NCBI GenBank assembly: GCA_016776705.1
Contig: JADHSW010000082.1
Coordinates: 1 to 11,595, forward strand
DNA length: 11,595 nt
Source of the DNA: Rhodospirillales bacterium
GTDB lineage: Bacteria; Pseudomonadota; Alphaproteobacteria; Rhodospirillales; JABHCV01
Reading direction: 5' to 3'
Positions 1-7,103 of this stretch are shown here, piece after piece. Numbering within the stretch: the first letter of the stretch is position 1; every line of letters starts with the position of its first letter. Under the pieces are notes generated by a model. That model ran no database searches and was not told the origin of the DNA. It saw only the letters and a list, made by a program, of their open reading frames with translations. The position numbers were made by a program, and so were the translations under genes.

Positions 1-563
1 CGTGCAAATCGGAATTCGATGTGCCTTTAGGGGTTACCCGCTCGTGGGTCGAATACACCGAAAAGGGAAATTACCCCAACGTCTCAAGGAATTTCCTGCC
101 CCGGTTATGCAATCACTGTCGCAATCCCCAGTGCGTTGACGTTTGCCCGACAGGAGCCACTTACAAACGCGAACAGGATGGCATTGTCGTCGTCGACAGC
201 GGTCAATGCATTGGCTGCAAGTACTGCATCCAGGCGTGCCCTTATGATGCCCGGTTTCTTAATCCGGTTACCGGGTTCGCTGAAAAATGCGACTTTTGCA
301 TTCACCGGGTCACCAAGGGGCTGGTTCCCTCCTGTGTGAATTCATGCATCGGCGGCGCACGTATCTTTGGCGATATCAGCGATCCGACCAGCGAGATATC
401 AAAACAGTTGGCGACAAATCCGACGACCGTGCTCAGGCCCGGAAAAGGAACGGAGCCGCAAGTGTACTACATCGGGGCCGATCATACTGACGAGCATGAG
501 AATAAACGAGGCTGGTATGACGTTCGTATCACCACCCACCGCAAAGAAAAGGGGAGAAGGTAG
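1..563 (+). CDS. Four-cluster [4Fe-4S] ferredoxin subunit of a molybdoenzyme (PsrB/PhsB/NrfC-like), 5'-truncated
   Basis: Electron-transfer subunit that relays electrons between the membrane quinone subunit and the molybdenum catalytic subunit encoded just downstream. The window cuts its 5' end. A GTG at 21 opens a possible start, but the in-frame codons before it (from position 3) read CKSEFD and continue into VPLG. That is how this family continues after its first cluster, so the leading Cys is probably the last ligand of cluster I. Counting that Cys as residue 1, 186 residues are visible. Three complete cysteine sets follow: C36/C39/C44/C48 (LCNHC, then CVDVCP), C69/C72/C75/C79 (CIGCKYCIQACP) and C96/C99/C111/C115 (CDFC, then CVNSC). 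This makes thirteen visible ligand cysteines, as expected for four [4Fe-4S] clusters with three lost upstream. It probably travels to the periplasmic face with the Tat-exported catalytic subunit. The stop lies 2 bp before the next ATG, so translation is likely coupled. Family assignment is firm; the substrate of the complex is not. Confidence 0.93.
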   Translation, partial: CKSEFDVPLGVTRSWVEYTEKGNYPNVSRNFLPRLCNHCRNPQCVDVCPTGATYKREQDGIVVVDSGQCIGCKYCIQACPYDARFLNPVTGFAEKCDFCIHRVTKGLVPSCVNSCIGGARIFGDISDPTSEISKQLATNPTTVLRPGKGTEPQVYYIGADHTDEHENKRGWYDVRITTHRKEKGRR

Positions 564-565
564 TC

Positions 566-1507
566 ATGCATGAGCTAACATGGGGTTTACCTGTCATTTC
601 CTATTTTTTCCTGGCCGGACTGGGCGCAGGTGCCATCACGGTCAGTGGATCGGTGCTGCTCAGAAAAGGTGGATTCGGCGCATCGCGTTTCGCCGTTGCC
701 CGTTGTGGCGCACTGATCGGACCAATCCCGGTCATGCTGGGAACTTTCCTGATCGTCTTTGAGTTGGGACAACCGTTTCGAGCTCTCAACCTGTTTCACC
801 TGATCAACCTGTCGCCCATGTCCATCGGCTCCTGGTTTTTGAACATTTTCATCACGATGAGTGTCTTGTACGCGATGACATTCCTGCCGCCGTCGGCCGG
901 TCCCGGCGACCGGTTGGCCCCGTTTCGGCGTGTTCTGGCATGGATTTTGGTTCCGCTTGGGATCGGCGTCGCGGTTTATACAGGCATCATGTTGGGTGCC
1001 ATGCCCTCCCGACCGTTCTGGAATTCGCCCATTCTAGCTGCACTTTTTACCCTGTCGGCTTTGTCATCCGGTGTCGCAAGCATCATCCTGGCCGGTGTGT
1101 TCTTCAGGCGCAAAAGCAACGATGTTGAAATTCGAGCCGATTATGAAAACAGCAGTTATCTGCTTGTCACTTCCGATGCCTTGCTGATCGCTGGCGAATT
1201 GATGGTCGTCTTCCTGTTCCTGTTGTTTGGACACTTGACGATTGGCGACACCAAATATGCCATAGCCACGATCATGCCGGGAGGGCCGCTCGCGTTGCTG
1301 TTCTGGGGCCTGGTCGTAGGTATCGGATTGCTGATCCCGCTTGTCATCGAACTTTTTCAGGTCGCACCAAAGCTGCTCTACAACCGCGAATTCAAGTCCC
1401 TTGTTTCCCTTGAAGTCGCTATACCGGTGGCCATTCTCATCGGTGGCTTTGCGTTGCGTTACGTCATCGTCGTTGCTGGCCAAATCACGGCCCCGACGAC
1501 ACTTTAA
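566..1507 (+). CDS. NrfD/PsrC-family integral membrane quinone-oxidoreductase subunit
   Basis: Membrane anchor and quinone-reacting subunit of the molybdoenzyme, expected to exchange electrons between the quinone pool and the ferredoxin subunit. The 313-residue protein is almost wholly hydrophobic. I read about eight membrane segments, near residues 6-31, 45-68, 84-107, 124-147, 154-180, 198-222, 242-265 and 280-308. The opening HELTWGLPVISYFFLAGLGA, with its small-residue glycine pattern, is typical of NrfD/PsrC proteins. Length suits PsrC-like subunits. It has no heme-ligand pattern, so it is not a cytochrome-b type anchor such as NarI or FdnI. The start ATG lies 2 bp after the upstream stop, and a purine-rich GGGGAGAAGG ribosome site ends 5 nt before it. 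The catalytic subunit follows after 18 bp, completing a B-C-A operon. Family-level confidence is high; direction of electron flow is not known. Confidence 0.92.
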   Translation: MHELTWGLPVISYFFLAGLGAGAITVSGSVLLRKGGFGASRFAVARCGALIGPIPVMLGTFLIVFELGQPFRALNLFHLINLSPMSIGSWFLNIFITMSVLYAMTFLPPSAGPGDRLAPFRRVLAWILVPLGIGVAVYTGIMLGAMPSRPFWNSPILAALFTLSALSSGVASIILAGVFFRRKSNDVEIRADYENSSYLLVTSDALLIAGELMVVFLFLLFGHLTIGDTKYAIATIMPGGPLALLFWGLVVGIGLLIPLVIELFQVAPKLLYNREFKSLVSLEVAIPVAILIGGFALRYVIVVAGQITAPTTL

Positions 1508-1525
1508 GCATGTACGGAGAAAACC

Positions 1526-4054
1526 ATGGTTGACCGTAGAAATTTCCTCAAGCTTGGGATGGCGGCGGCTAGCGCCCCATTTCTTAATGCCAGCCCGGCG
1601 GCTGCCGAAGATGAAATCCCCCTGAAACAGGGCGGCGAAGATTATTCACATCTCAGTGGCAATCAGCACACGGCAATCCCCAGCATTTGCGGACAATGCC
1701 CCAGCAAGTGTGCGATTCTTGGTTATGTGGATGAAGGACGGCTTGTTAAAATTGAGGGCCAGCCCACTTCCATCAGGAACCAGGGACGGGTTTGCGCCAA
1801 AGGTCTAACCGGATCGACTAAACTTTATGATCCTGACCGTATCCTGTCGCCGATGAAACGAGTCGGTAAACGCGGTGAGGGACAATGGGAGAAAATTTCC
1901 TGGGATCAGGCCCTTGACGAACTCAGCAGCCGTCTGAAAAAAATCCGGGACGCAGGAAACCCTGAAAAATTTGTCTTTCATCACGGATGGATATCCGCCA
2001 GTGCCGAAAAGCTGATCGACGATGTCTTCCTGGGCACCTATGGCACGGCATCCATCATCAAGCAAACCTGTCAGGGTGAAAGTGCCCGCTGGACCGCCCA
2101 TGAATTGACATGGGGTGGCAATATTGACAATTGGGATATTGAGAACGCCCGTTACGTGTTGAACTTTGGCTCCAACGTGCTTGAAGCCCACACAAATTTT
2201 GTTTCCCTTGCAAAACGTCTGGCAAAATCCGCCGTCGATAACCGCCTGAAAATGGTGACATTTGATGTAAGACTATCAAACACGGCGGCGAATTCCGATC
2301 AGTGGTTACCGGTTAAACCGGGGACCGATCTGGCGGTTATTCTGGCCATGTGCAATGTGGTGATGATGGAAGATTTGTATCTTGGCAGCGGCGAGACGTT
2401 CCTGGATTTCTGCCAGCTCAGTGACGATGTCAATGCATCCAGGGCCGATAAAATCGCCATCCTGAAAAAGCATCTTGGTGACTACACACCCGAATGGGCG
2501 GAAATAATCAGTGGCGTCCCAGCAGGGAAAATCAGCCAGATCGCCCGTGAATTCGCAACCACGAAACCGGCCTGTGTGATTGGTTCACGGGGTGTCGGCG
2601 CTCATTACAATGGCGTCGATACCGAACGCGCCATTCAGATGCTTTCAGCCATTACCGGCAACATCGACAATCCCGGTGGACGCTGCCGGGGGGTCAAGCC
2701 GCAATGGAACTATCCTGGCGGGCCGAAAGACAAACCAATGCCCAGGAAACTGGCGTTTATTGATGCCCCTGACAACGGTACCGCGCTGCCCGGTATCGGC
2801 ACCGGTCATTCTGTCCTGAAACGAATCAAGGAAAGCGGCGAGAGGCCCGGCGTATACATGTGGTATCACCACAATCCGGCCTATGCGAACGCCAACACGC
2901 TAGAAATGATTGATATCCTCAAGGACGAATCATTGCTGCCGTTCACCGTCGCCGTAACGCCGTTCTATGACGAAACGGCCGCCCTTGCCGACCTGATTCT
3001 ACCGGACGCAACTTACCTTGAGCGTTATGACATCGAAGAAGCCGTATCGGCCAGTCAGGTTGCAGAATATGCCTTGCGCCAACCCCTGACAGCGCCGCAA
3101 GGCGAGGCGCGGGATTTCAAGGAAGTTTGCCTGGATCTGGCGAAAAGAATGGACATGCCCCTGGGCTTCAAATCCGTTGAAAAATTCATCGACAAAGCCT
3201 GTAAACTGACACCGCTGGTGAAGAAAAAAGCCCGTGGTTTGCGGGGCCTGAAAGAAACCGGCGTCTGGCACGATAAAAAAGCCGTCCCCGTCTATCATGC
3301 CTATCGAGCTTTGGTATCACCCGAGGCATTGGCCGCAGAGGGTGTCATCGCTGACGAGAAAACTGGCGTTTACTGGAACTGGAAAATCGCCGGAATAGAA
3401 AGCGAGGCCAGGGCTCAAGCCGACGGCTATGCAGGTTCTACCGGTGCCGCCAAGGGTTATGTCGGTCAAAAAATCGGCGATTCCGTCTACGCAGGATTCG
3501 CGCCGGGCAAGATCAACAAGTCGGGCATGTTCGAGCTGCATTCCCCCCTGCTGGCAAGCAAAGGCTTGGCCGCCCTGCCCACTTATGCGGCAATTCCCGA
3601 GCACACAAAAATGAAGGATGACGAGCTTATCCTGACAACCTTCAAGCTGAACGTGCAGGCTCTTTCCAATACGGGCAATGGTGGCTGGCTGACTGAAATC
3701 CACCATGATAACCCGGTATGGATTAACCCTGTCACCGCCGGTGCCAGGGGCATCGCAGAAGGCGACGCCATCACCATCAAGTCCCGTATTGGTGAAGTCG
3801 CCGCAACGGCCATGGTCACACCCACCGTGGCACCGGGCGTTCTCGCCATATCGACCCATCTGGGCCGCTGGGAAGGAGGCCGCTACGCCGCCGGAAAGCG
3901 CGCCCCGTTCGCCCTCGACGATGATCGTCACGATGAATACAGGTGGTGGCAATCAAACGGCACCCACGCCAACTGGATCATCCCGGACAGCCCCGAACCG
4001 GTCAGCGGACAGCAGTGCTGGATGGATACAGTGGTGACGGTGGCGAAGGCTTAA
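1526..4054 (+). CDS. Tat-exported molybdopterin oxidoreductase catalytic subunit (PsrA/PhsA/ArrA-like, substrate unassigned)
   Basis: Catalytic subunit of a DMSO-reductase-superfamily enzyme, 842 residues, predicted to carry bis-molybdopterin-guanine-dinucleotide cofactor and one [4Fe-4S] cluster. A twin-arginine signal is clear: DRRNFLKLG at residues 3-11, then an Ala-rich stretch with likely cleavage near residue 27 (SPAAAEDE). Cluster ligands are C55, C58, C62 and C90 (C-x2-C-x3-C-x27-C), followed by the usual Lys in VCAKG. The predicted molybdenum ligand is C182 in KQTCQGES. This fits the polysulfide, thiosulfate, arsenate and periplasmic nitrate groups and argues against DMSO/TMAO reductases (Ser) and Nar-type nitrate reductases (Asp). 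The C-terminal dinucleotide-binding domain begins near residue 700 (ILTTFKLNVQALSNT) and runs to the end. Length exceeds PsrA/PhsA (about 760), is close to ArrA/ArxA, and is shorter than TtrA. CGGAG precedes the ATG by about 8 nt. No TorD-like chaperone gene is visible nearby. Polysulfide, thiosulfate, arsenic or selenium oxyanion chemistry all remain possible. Confidence 0.92.
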   Translation: MVDRRNFLKLGMAAASAPFLNASPAAAEDEIPLKQGGEDYSHLSGNQHTAIPSICGQCPSKCAILGYVDEGRLVKIEGQPTSIRNQGRVCAKGLTGSTKLYDPDRILSPMKRVGKRGEGQWEKISWDQALDELSSRLKKIRDAGNPEKFVFHHGWISASAEKLIDDVFLGTYGTASIIKQTCQGESARWTAHELTWGGNIDNWDIENARYVLNFGSNVLEAHTNFVSLAKRLAKSAVDNRLKMVTFDVRLSNTAANSDQWLPVKPGTDLAVILAMCNVVMMEDLYLGSGETFLDFCQLSDDVNASRADKIAILKKHLGDYTPEWAEIISGVPAGKISQIAREFATTKPACVIGSRGVGAHYNGVDTERAIQMLSAITGNIDNPGGRCRGVKPQWNYPGGPKDKPMPRKLAFIDAPDNGTALPGIGTGHSVLKRIKESGERPGVYMWYHHNPAYANANTLEMIDILKDESLLPFTVAVTPFYDETAALADLILPDATYLERYDIEEAVSASQVAEYALRQPLTAPQGEARDFKEVCLDLAKRMDMPLGFKSVEKFIDKACKLTPLVKKKARGLRGLKETGVWHDKKAVPVYHAYRALVSPEALAAEGVIADEKTGVYWNWKIAGIESEARAQADGYAGSTGAAKGYVGQKIGDSVYAGFAPGKINKSGMFELHSPLLASKGLAALPTYAAIPEHTKMKDDELILTTFKLNVQALSNTGNGGWLTEIHHDNPVWINPVTAGARGIAEGDAITIKSRIGEVAATAMVTPTVAPGVLAISTHLGRWEGGRYAAGKRAPFALDDDRHDEYRWWQSNGTHANWIIPDSPEPVSGQQCWMDTVVTVAKA

Positions 4055-4063
4055 GTCACGCGA

Positions 4064-4639
4064 TCAGGCATGCCCGGCCTCGTCGGACAGCATTTGCGGG
4101 TCGATACCGATCTTGTCCATGGCGCGGGTCCATTTGCAGTCCAGGTCCTCGCCGAAGACCAGATCTGCGTCGGCGTCCACATTGAGCCAGCCGTTGTTGA
4201 GAATTTCCGTGTCCAGCTGACCCGGTCCCCAACCGGCATAACCCAGCGCCAGCATGCAGCGCTGCGGCCCGAAACCGTCGGCGATGGCGCGCAGGATATC
4301 GATGGTAGCGGTTAGCGCCACGTCTTCATCGACGACAAGCGTGGCCTCGCGAATATAATCAGGTGAATGCAAAACGAACCCGCGGGACGCCTCCACCGGG
4401 CCACCGCTTTGAATATCGATGCGGTTGCCGTCGCCGCATTCGGTAACGCCCAGTTGTTCAAGGAGATCGGGAAATGAAATGGCGTCGAAGGGTTTGTTGA
4501 CGATCAGGCCCATGGCCCCGTCGGCGCTGTGGGCACAGACAAAAATGACAGATTTCTCGAAGCGGGGATCCTGCATCCCAGGCATGGCGACGAGAAGCTG
4601 CCCGGAAAGTGAATTTTCTATGTCTTCGCGATAGGCCAT
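4064..4639 (-). CDS. yqgE: YqgE/AlgH family protein (UPF0301)
   Basis: A 191-residue member of the YqgE/AlgH family, a widespread single-domain bacterial protein with no settled biochemical activity. The name AlgH comes from an alginate regulation phenotype in Pseudomonas. The family N-terminus is clear: SGQLLVAMPGMQDPRFEKSV at about residues 12-31, followed by FVCAHSADGAMGLIVNKP. The later GGPVEASRGFVLHS and the LGYAGWGPGQL stretch are also typical. Length matches the family (about 185-190). There is no signal peptide or membrane segment, so it should be cytoplasmic. A GAGAAAACGGA purine run precedes the ATG. It converges on the molybdoenzyme gene with only 9 bp between stops and is divergent from the DsbD-like gene. 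I recall yqgE lying near dsbD-like and peroxiredoxin genes in some alphaproteobacteria, but that is memory only. Confidence 0.93.
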   Translation of the reverse strand: MAYREDIENSLSGQLLVAMPGMQDPRFEKSVIFVCAHSADGAMGLIVNKPFDAISFPDLLEQLGVTECGDGNRIDIQSGGPVEASRGFVLHSPDYIREATLVVDEDVALTATIDILRAIADGFGPQRCMLALGYAGWGPGQLDTEILNNGWLNVDADADLVFGEDLDCKWTRAMDKIGIDPQMLSDEAGHA

Positions 4640-4856
4640 ATCCGTTTTCTCTATATCGGTTCAACTTCGCCGATACCACTATTCTGCCATACTAAGGCAG
4701 CATAATAAACTACATCGGCAGACGGTGTTTCCTGTTATCTATTTACTTCGGTATTAAAACCCCTGATTTCAAGGGGCTATTACCCCGGTCAACAGTCCGT
4801 GAGCAAAACTATTCTTCGCTTCATTTAGCCGTAAAAAAGGATATGATCCGCCCGTC
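4640..4856. promoter_or_regulatory. Divergent intergenic region between yqgE and the dsbD-like gene
   Basis: This 217-bp, comparatively AT-rich stretch must hold the promoters of both divergent genes. I find no convincing matched -35/-10 pair for the yqgE side. On the dsbD side TATGAT (4842-4847) matches five of six bases of the -10 consensus but has no good -35. The region also contains two overlapping short hairpins (4760-4786) and a five-codon reading frame (4843-4860), listed separately. Confidence 0.5.
4760..4786. other. Two mutually exclusive short hairpins sharing one GGGG arm
   Basis: CCCCT (4760-4764) can pair with AGGGG (4772-4776) around a 7-nt loop. The same GGGG (4773-4776) can instead pair with CCCC (4783-4786) around a 6-nt loop. 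The arms are seen directly. The geometry recalls a small switch in the leader of the dsbD-like gene, but each stem is only 4-5 bp and no U-tract follows, so function is speculative. Confidence 0.25.
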
Positions 4857-4860
4857 ATGA
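4843..4860 (+). other. Five-codon leader reading frame overlapping the dsbD-like start (ATGA)
   Basis: An ATG at 4843 opens a frame encoding MIRPS, whose TGA (4858-4860) overlaps the dsbD-like ATG (4857-4859) as ATGA. The only Shine-Dalgarno-like run, AAAAAAGGA (4833-4841), ends 1 nt before this ATG and about 15 nt before the dsbD ATG, so it is badly placed for both. This could be a coupling minicistron or chance; the sequence alone cannot decide. Confidence 0.2.
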
Positions 4861-7019
4861 AGATGTTCCCCCACCCTTTACGATTCGCAGCAACTGCGCT
4901 TGTTCTGGCTCTTCTGGCTGCTTTTTCAACGCATGGACAGGCCGGGGCGGCGACATCTCAGAGCGTTGAGAACGATCATACAAGCCTGAGCCTTATCGCC
5001 GCCAGCGAGGGTGTTGGTGACGCTAAAACCCTGATGTTGGGCTTGCACGTCAAATTGAAGCCGGGGTGGAAAATCTATTGGCGCAGCCCCGGCGATGCAG
5101 GATACCCGCCTTCCATAGATTGGACCGGGTCCGTAAACCTTGGCAACGCGGTAATGCAATGGCCCGCGCCCCATCGTTTTTCGGTCCTGGGCCTGGAATC
5201 TCTGGGCTACAAGGACGAAGTGGTCTACCCGATCAAACTTGTCCCGACGAAACCCGGATCAGCTATCCGGGCCGTGGCAAATGTGGACTATTTGACCTGC
5301 AACGACATCTGCGTGCCTTATCAGGCAAAACTGACACTCGATTTACCCGCAGGCCAGGCAAGCCCAAGCCAGCACGCACACCTTATCAATCGTTATGCGG
5401 TTCAGGTTCCGGGCGACGGTGCGGCGCACGGCCTGTCACTGGATACCCTGGAAGTCCTTGGCAGGGGCAAGACCGCCCGCTTGCGTCTCACCGCAAGTTC
5501 CAAAACCCCTTTTGTTGAACCGGATGCCTTTTTCGAAGGCCCCGATATTCTGGCATTTGACAAGCCCAGGGTCGAGATGAAGAACGACACCAGAAAGGTC
5601 ATACTCACCGCGAAAATCTATGGAGCGGAAGATCTCGAATCTGCGGACGGCCTTAAAGGCCTTAATATTACAGTCACACTCAGTGACGGCGATCGTTTTG
5701 GCGAACGCACCCTTGAAGTCATTCAGGGAACAACGGCAGGCAACGGGGGCGATATTTCCCTCGCCGTGATCCTGGCACTCGCCGTTCTCGGCGGCTTGAT
5801 CCTGAATCTGATGCCCTGTGTCCTGCCTGTCCTTTCGATCAAACTGCTCAGTATCGTCGGTCACGGCGGCGGGGATAAACGCGACGTACAGGCCAGCTTT
5901 ATCGCCTCGGCGGCCGGGATCATTTTCGCATTTTTGATGCTGGCGACGGCCCTGGTCGCCCTGAAAAGCGGCGGTTTGACCATTGGCTGGGGCATTCAGT
6001 TTCAACAACCCTGGTTCCTGATCGCAATGACATTGATCATCACCCTGTTCGCCTGCAACCTGTGGGGATTGTACGAATTCCGCCTGCCTTACTGGATGAG
6101 CGACCTGGGTGCGCGCACAGGTCATATCCACGGCCTTGGCGGCCATTTCCTGACCGGGTGCTTTGCAACCCTGCTTGCGACGCCGTGTTCAGCGCCATTT
6201 CTGGGTACAGCTGTCGGCTTCGCTCTGGCCCGTGACGCCGCCGACATTTTCGCCGTCTTCACCGCCCTTGGGCTTGGGCTTGCCCTGCCCTATTTACTGG
6301 TCGCCCTGTTCCCCGGACTGGCAACCCGTCTGCCGCGCCCCGGAAGGTGGATGATCACCCTGCGCAAGATCATGGGGTTCGCCCTTGCTGCCACCGGCGT
6401 CTGGCTGCTGAGCGTCCTTTCCGGCGCCATTGGGCTGAGCGTGGGGATGAGTGTCGGCGCTTTGATGCTTGGTGTTATCGCAGCGCTTTATCTGGGCCAT
6501 CGCGTGGACAGACTGTGGCAGGTCGGCGGTACCGGGTTAGCCGTTCTGGCTTTGCTCGCCTTCGCCGCCCCCAGCCTTCTTCCCAACGCTGAACCGGGGG
6601 CGCGGATGCTGGACAAGGACCCGCGGTTCCTTGAGCTATGGCAGCCTTTTGATGAAGCCGCCATCCCGGGACTGGTGGCCAGCGGAAAAACCGTCTTTAT
6701 CGATGTGACCGCAGACTGGTGCCTGACCTGCCAGGTCAACAAGGCGTTTGTACTTGCCAAGGACGATATGCTGGAGCGTCTGGGCAATGACAATGTTGTC
6801 GCCATGCAGGCCGACTGGACCCTGCCTGATGACACCATCGCGGCGTATCTGGCCTCGTTCGGTCGCTATGGCATTCCTTTCAATGCAGTATATGGCCCCG
6901 GACTACCAAACGGGTTCGCCCTTCCCGAATTGCTTAGCCATGACACCGTCGTCAATGCCCTTGATCAGGCCACGGCGACAGCCGCTACAGCCGCTACAGC
7001 CGCGACTGCCGCAAATTGA
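4857..7019 (+). CDS. dsbD: DsbD/ScsB-type thiol:disulfide interchange protein
   Basis: A 720-residue membrane protein that carries reducing equivalents from cytoplasmic thioredoxin to periplasmic thiol proteins. A signal peptide covers about residues 1-31 (LRFAATALVLALLAAF, cleavage near AGA). The periplasmic N-terminal domain contains C148-NDI-C152 in YLTCNDICVP, followed by an extra beta-rich segment to about 300. The eight-helix DsbD core spans about 305-585. Its two membrane cysteines are C321 (NLMPCVLPV) and C444 (LATPCSAPF), 122 residues apart, the same spacing as C163 and C285 of E. coli DsbD. The C-terminal thioredoxin domain has WC622-L-T-C625. The CxxxC N-terminal pair and greater length favour the ScsB/alphaproteobacterial type over enterobacterial DsbD. 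The protein ends in a repetitive Thr-Ala tail. There is no in-frame start between the upstream stop at 4800 and ATG 4857; ATG 4863 is the only close alternative. A peroxiredoxin gene follows after 84 bp. Confidence 0.93.
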   Translation: MKMFPHPLRFAATALVLALLAAFSTHGQAGAATSQSVENDHTSLSLIAASEGVGDAKTLMLGLHVKLKPGWKIYWRSPGDAGYPPSIDWTGSVNLGNAVMQWPAPHRFSVLGLESLGYKDEVVYPIKLVPTKPGSAIRAVANVDYLTCNDICVPYQAKLTLDLPAGQASPSQHAHLINRYAVQVPGDGAAHGLSLDTLEVLGRGKTARLRLTASSKTPFVEPDAFFEGPDILAFDKPRVEMKNDTRKVILTAKIYGAEDLESADGLKGLNITVTLSDGDRFGERTLEVIQGTTAGNGGDISLAVILALAVLGGLILNLMPCVLPVLSIKLLSIVGHGGGDKRDVQASFIASAAGIIFAFLMLATALVALKSGGLTIGWGIQFQQPWFLIAMTLIITLFACNLWGLYEFRLPYWMSDLGARTGHIHGLGGHFLTGCFATLLATPCSAPFLGTAVGFALARDAADIFAVFTALGLGLALPYLLVALFPGLATRLPRPGRWMITLRKIMGFALAATGVWLLSVLSGAIGLSVGMSVGALMLGVIAALYLGHRVDRLWQVGGTGLAVLALLAFAAPSLLPNAEPGARMLDKDPRFLELWQPFDEAAIPGLVASGKTVFIDVTADWCLTCQVNKAFVLAKDDMLERLGNDNVVAMQADWTLPDDTIAAYLASFGRYGIPFNAVYGPGLPNGFALPELLSHDTVVNALDQATATAATAATAATAAN
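6978..7013 (+). repeat. Four tandem 9-bp units encoding a Thr-Ala-Ala tail
   Basis: Units ACAGCCGCT, ACAGCCGCT, ACAGCCGCG and ACTGCCGCA follow one another at the 3' end of the dsbD-like gene. They give (TAA)4 before a final Asn and stop, and a partial unit, ACGGCG, precedes them. The first two units are identical and the last two have drifted at third positions. Copy changes would stay in frame and only lengthen or shorten the tail beyond the thioredoxin domain. Confidence 0.85.
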
Positions 7020-7103
7020 CCGCTTCTCTTTTCCCACTTGATTTCACAGGGCCTGGAACTATCTCTTTAGGATCGTATTTTTTAATCTCATAAAGGCAGA
7101 CCC

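Noticed and set aside
1064..1483. A 139-codon minus-strand open frame inside the NrfD-like gene
   Set aside because: It lies wholly opposite a strongly supported membrane protein gene. Its product is rich in Asp, Gln and Lys, as expected for the antisense of hydrophobic codons, and has no recognisable domain.
566..2113. The string HELTWG occurs both at the start of the NrfD-like protein and after the Mo ligand of the catalytic subunit
   Set aside because: The match is only six residues (14 of 17 bases) between unrelated folds, each consistent with its own family. Coincidence is the simplest reading.
3317..3952. A 211-codon minus-strand open frame inside the molybdoenzyme gene
   Set aside because: It is the complement of the conserved C-terminal molybdopterin domain, with no ribosome site and no family resemblance. 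The length is explained by GC-rich codon bias.
5436..6146. A 236-codon minus-strand open frame inside the dsbD-like gene
   Set aside because: It is antisense to the well-supported DsbD membrane core. The composition is antisense-like and no motif is recognisable.
7020..7103. Possible separate promoter for the peroxiredoxin (TTGATT near 7039 with weak -10 choices)
   Set aside because: No hexamer pair with suitable spacing scored well by eye. An internal promoter or read-through from the dsbD-like gene cannot be distinguished.
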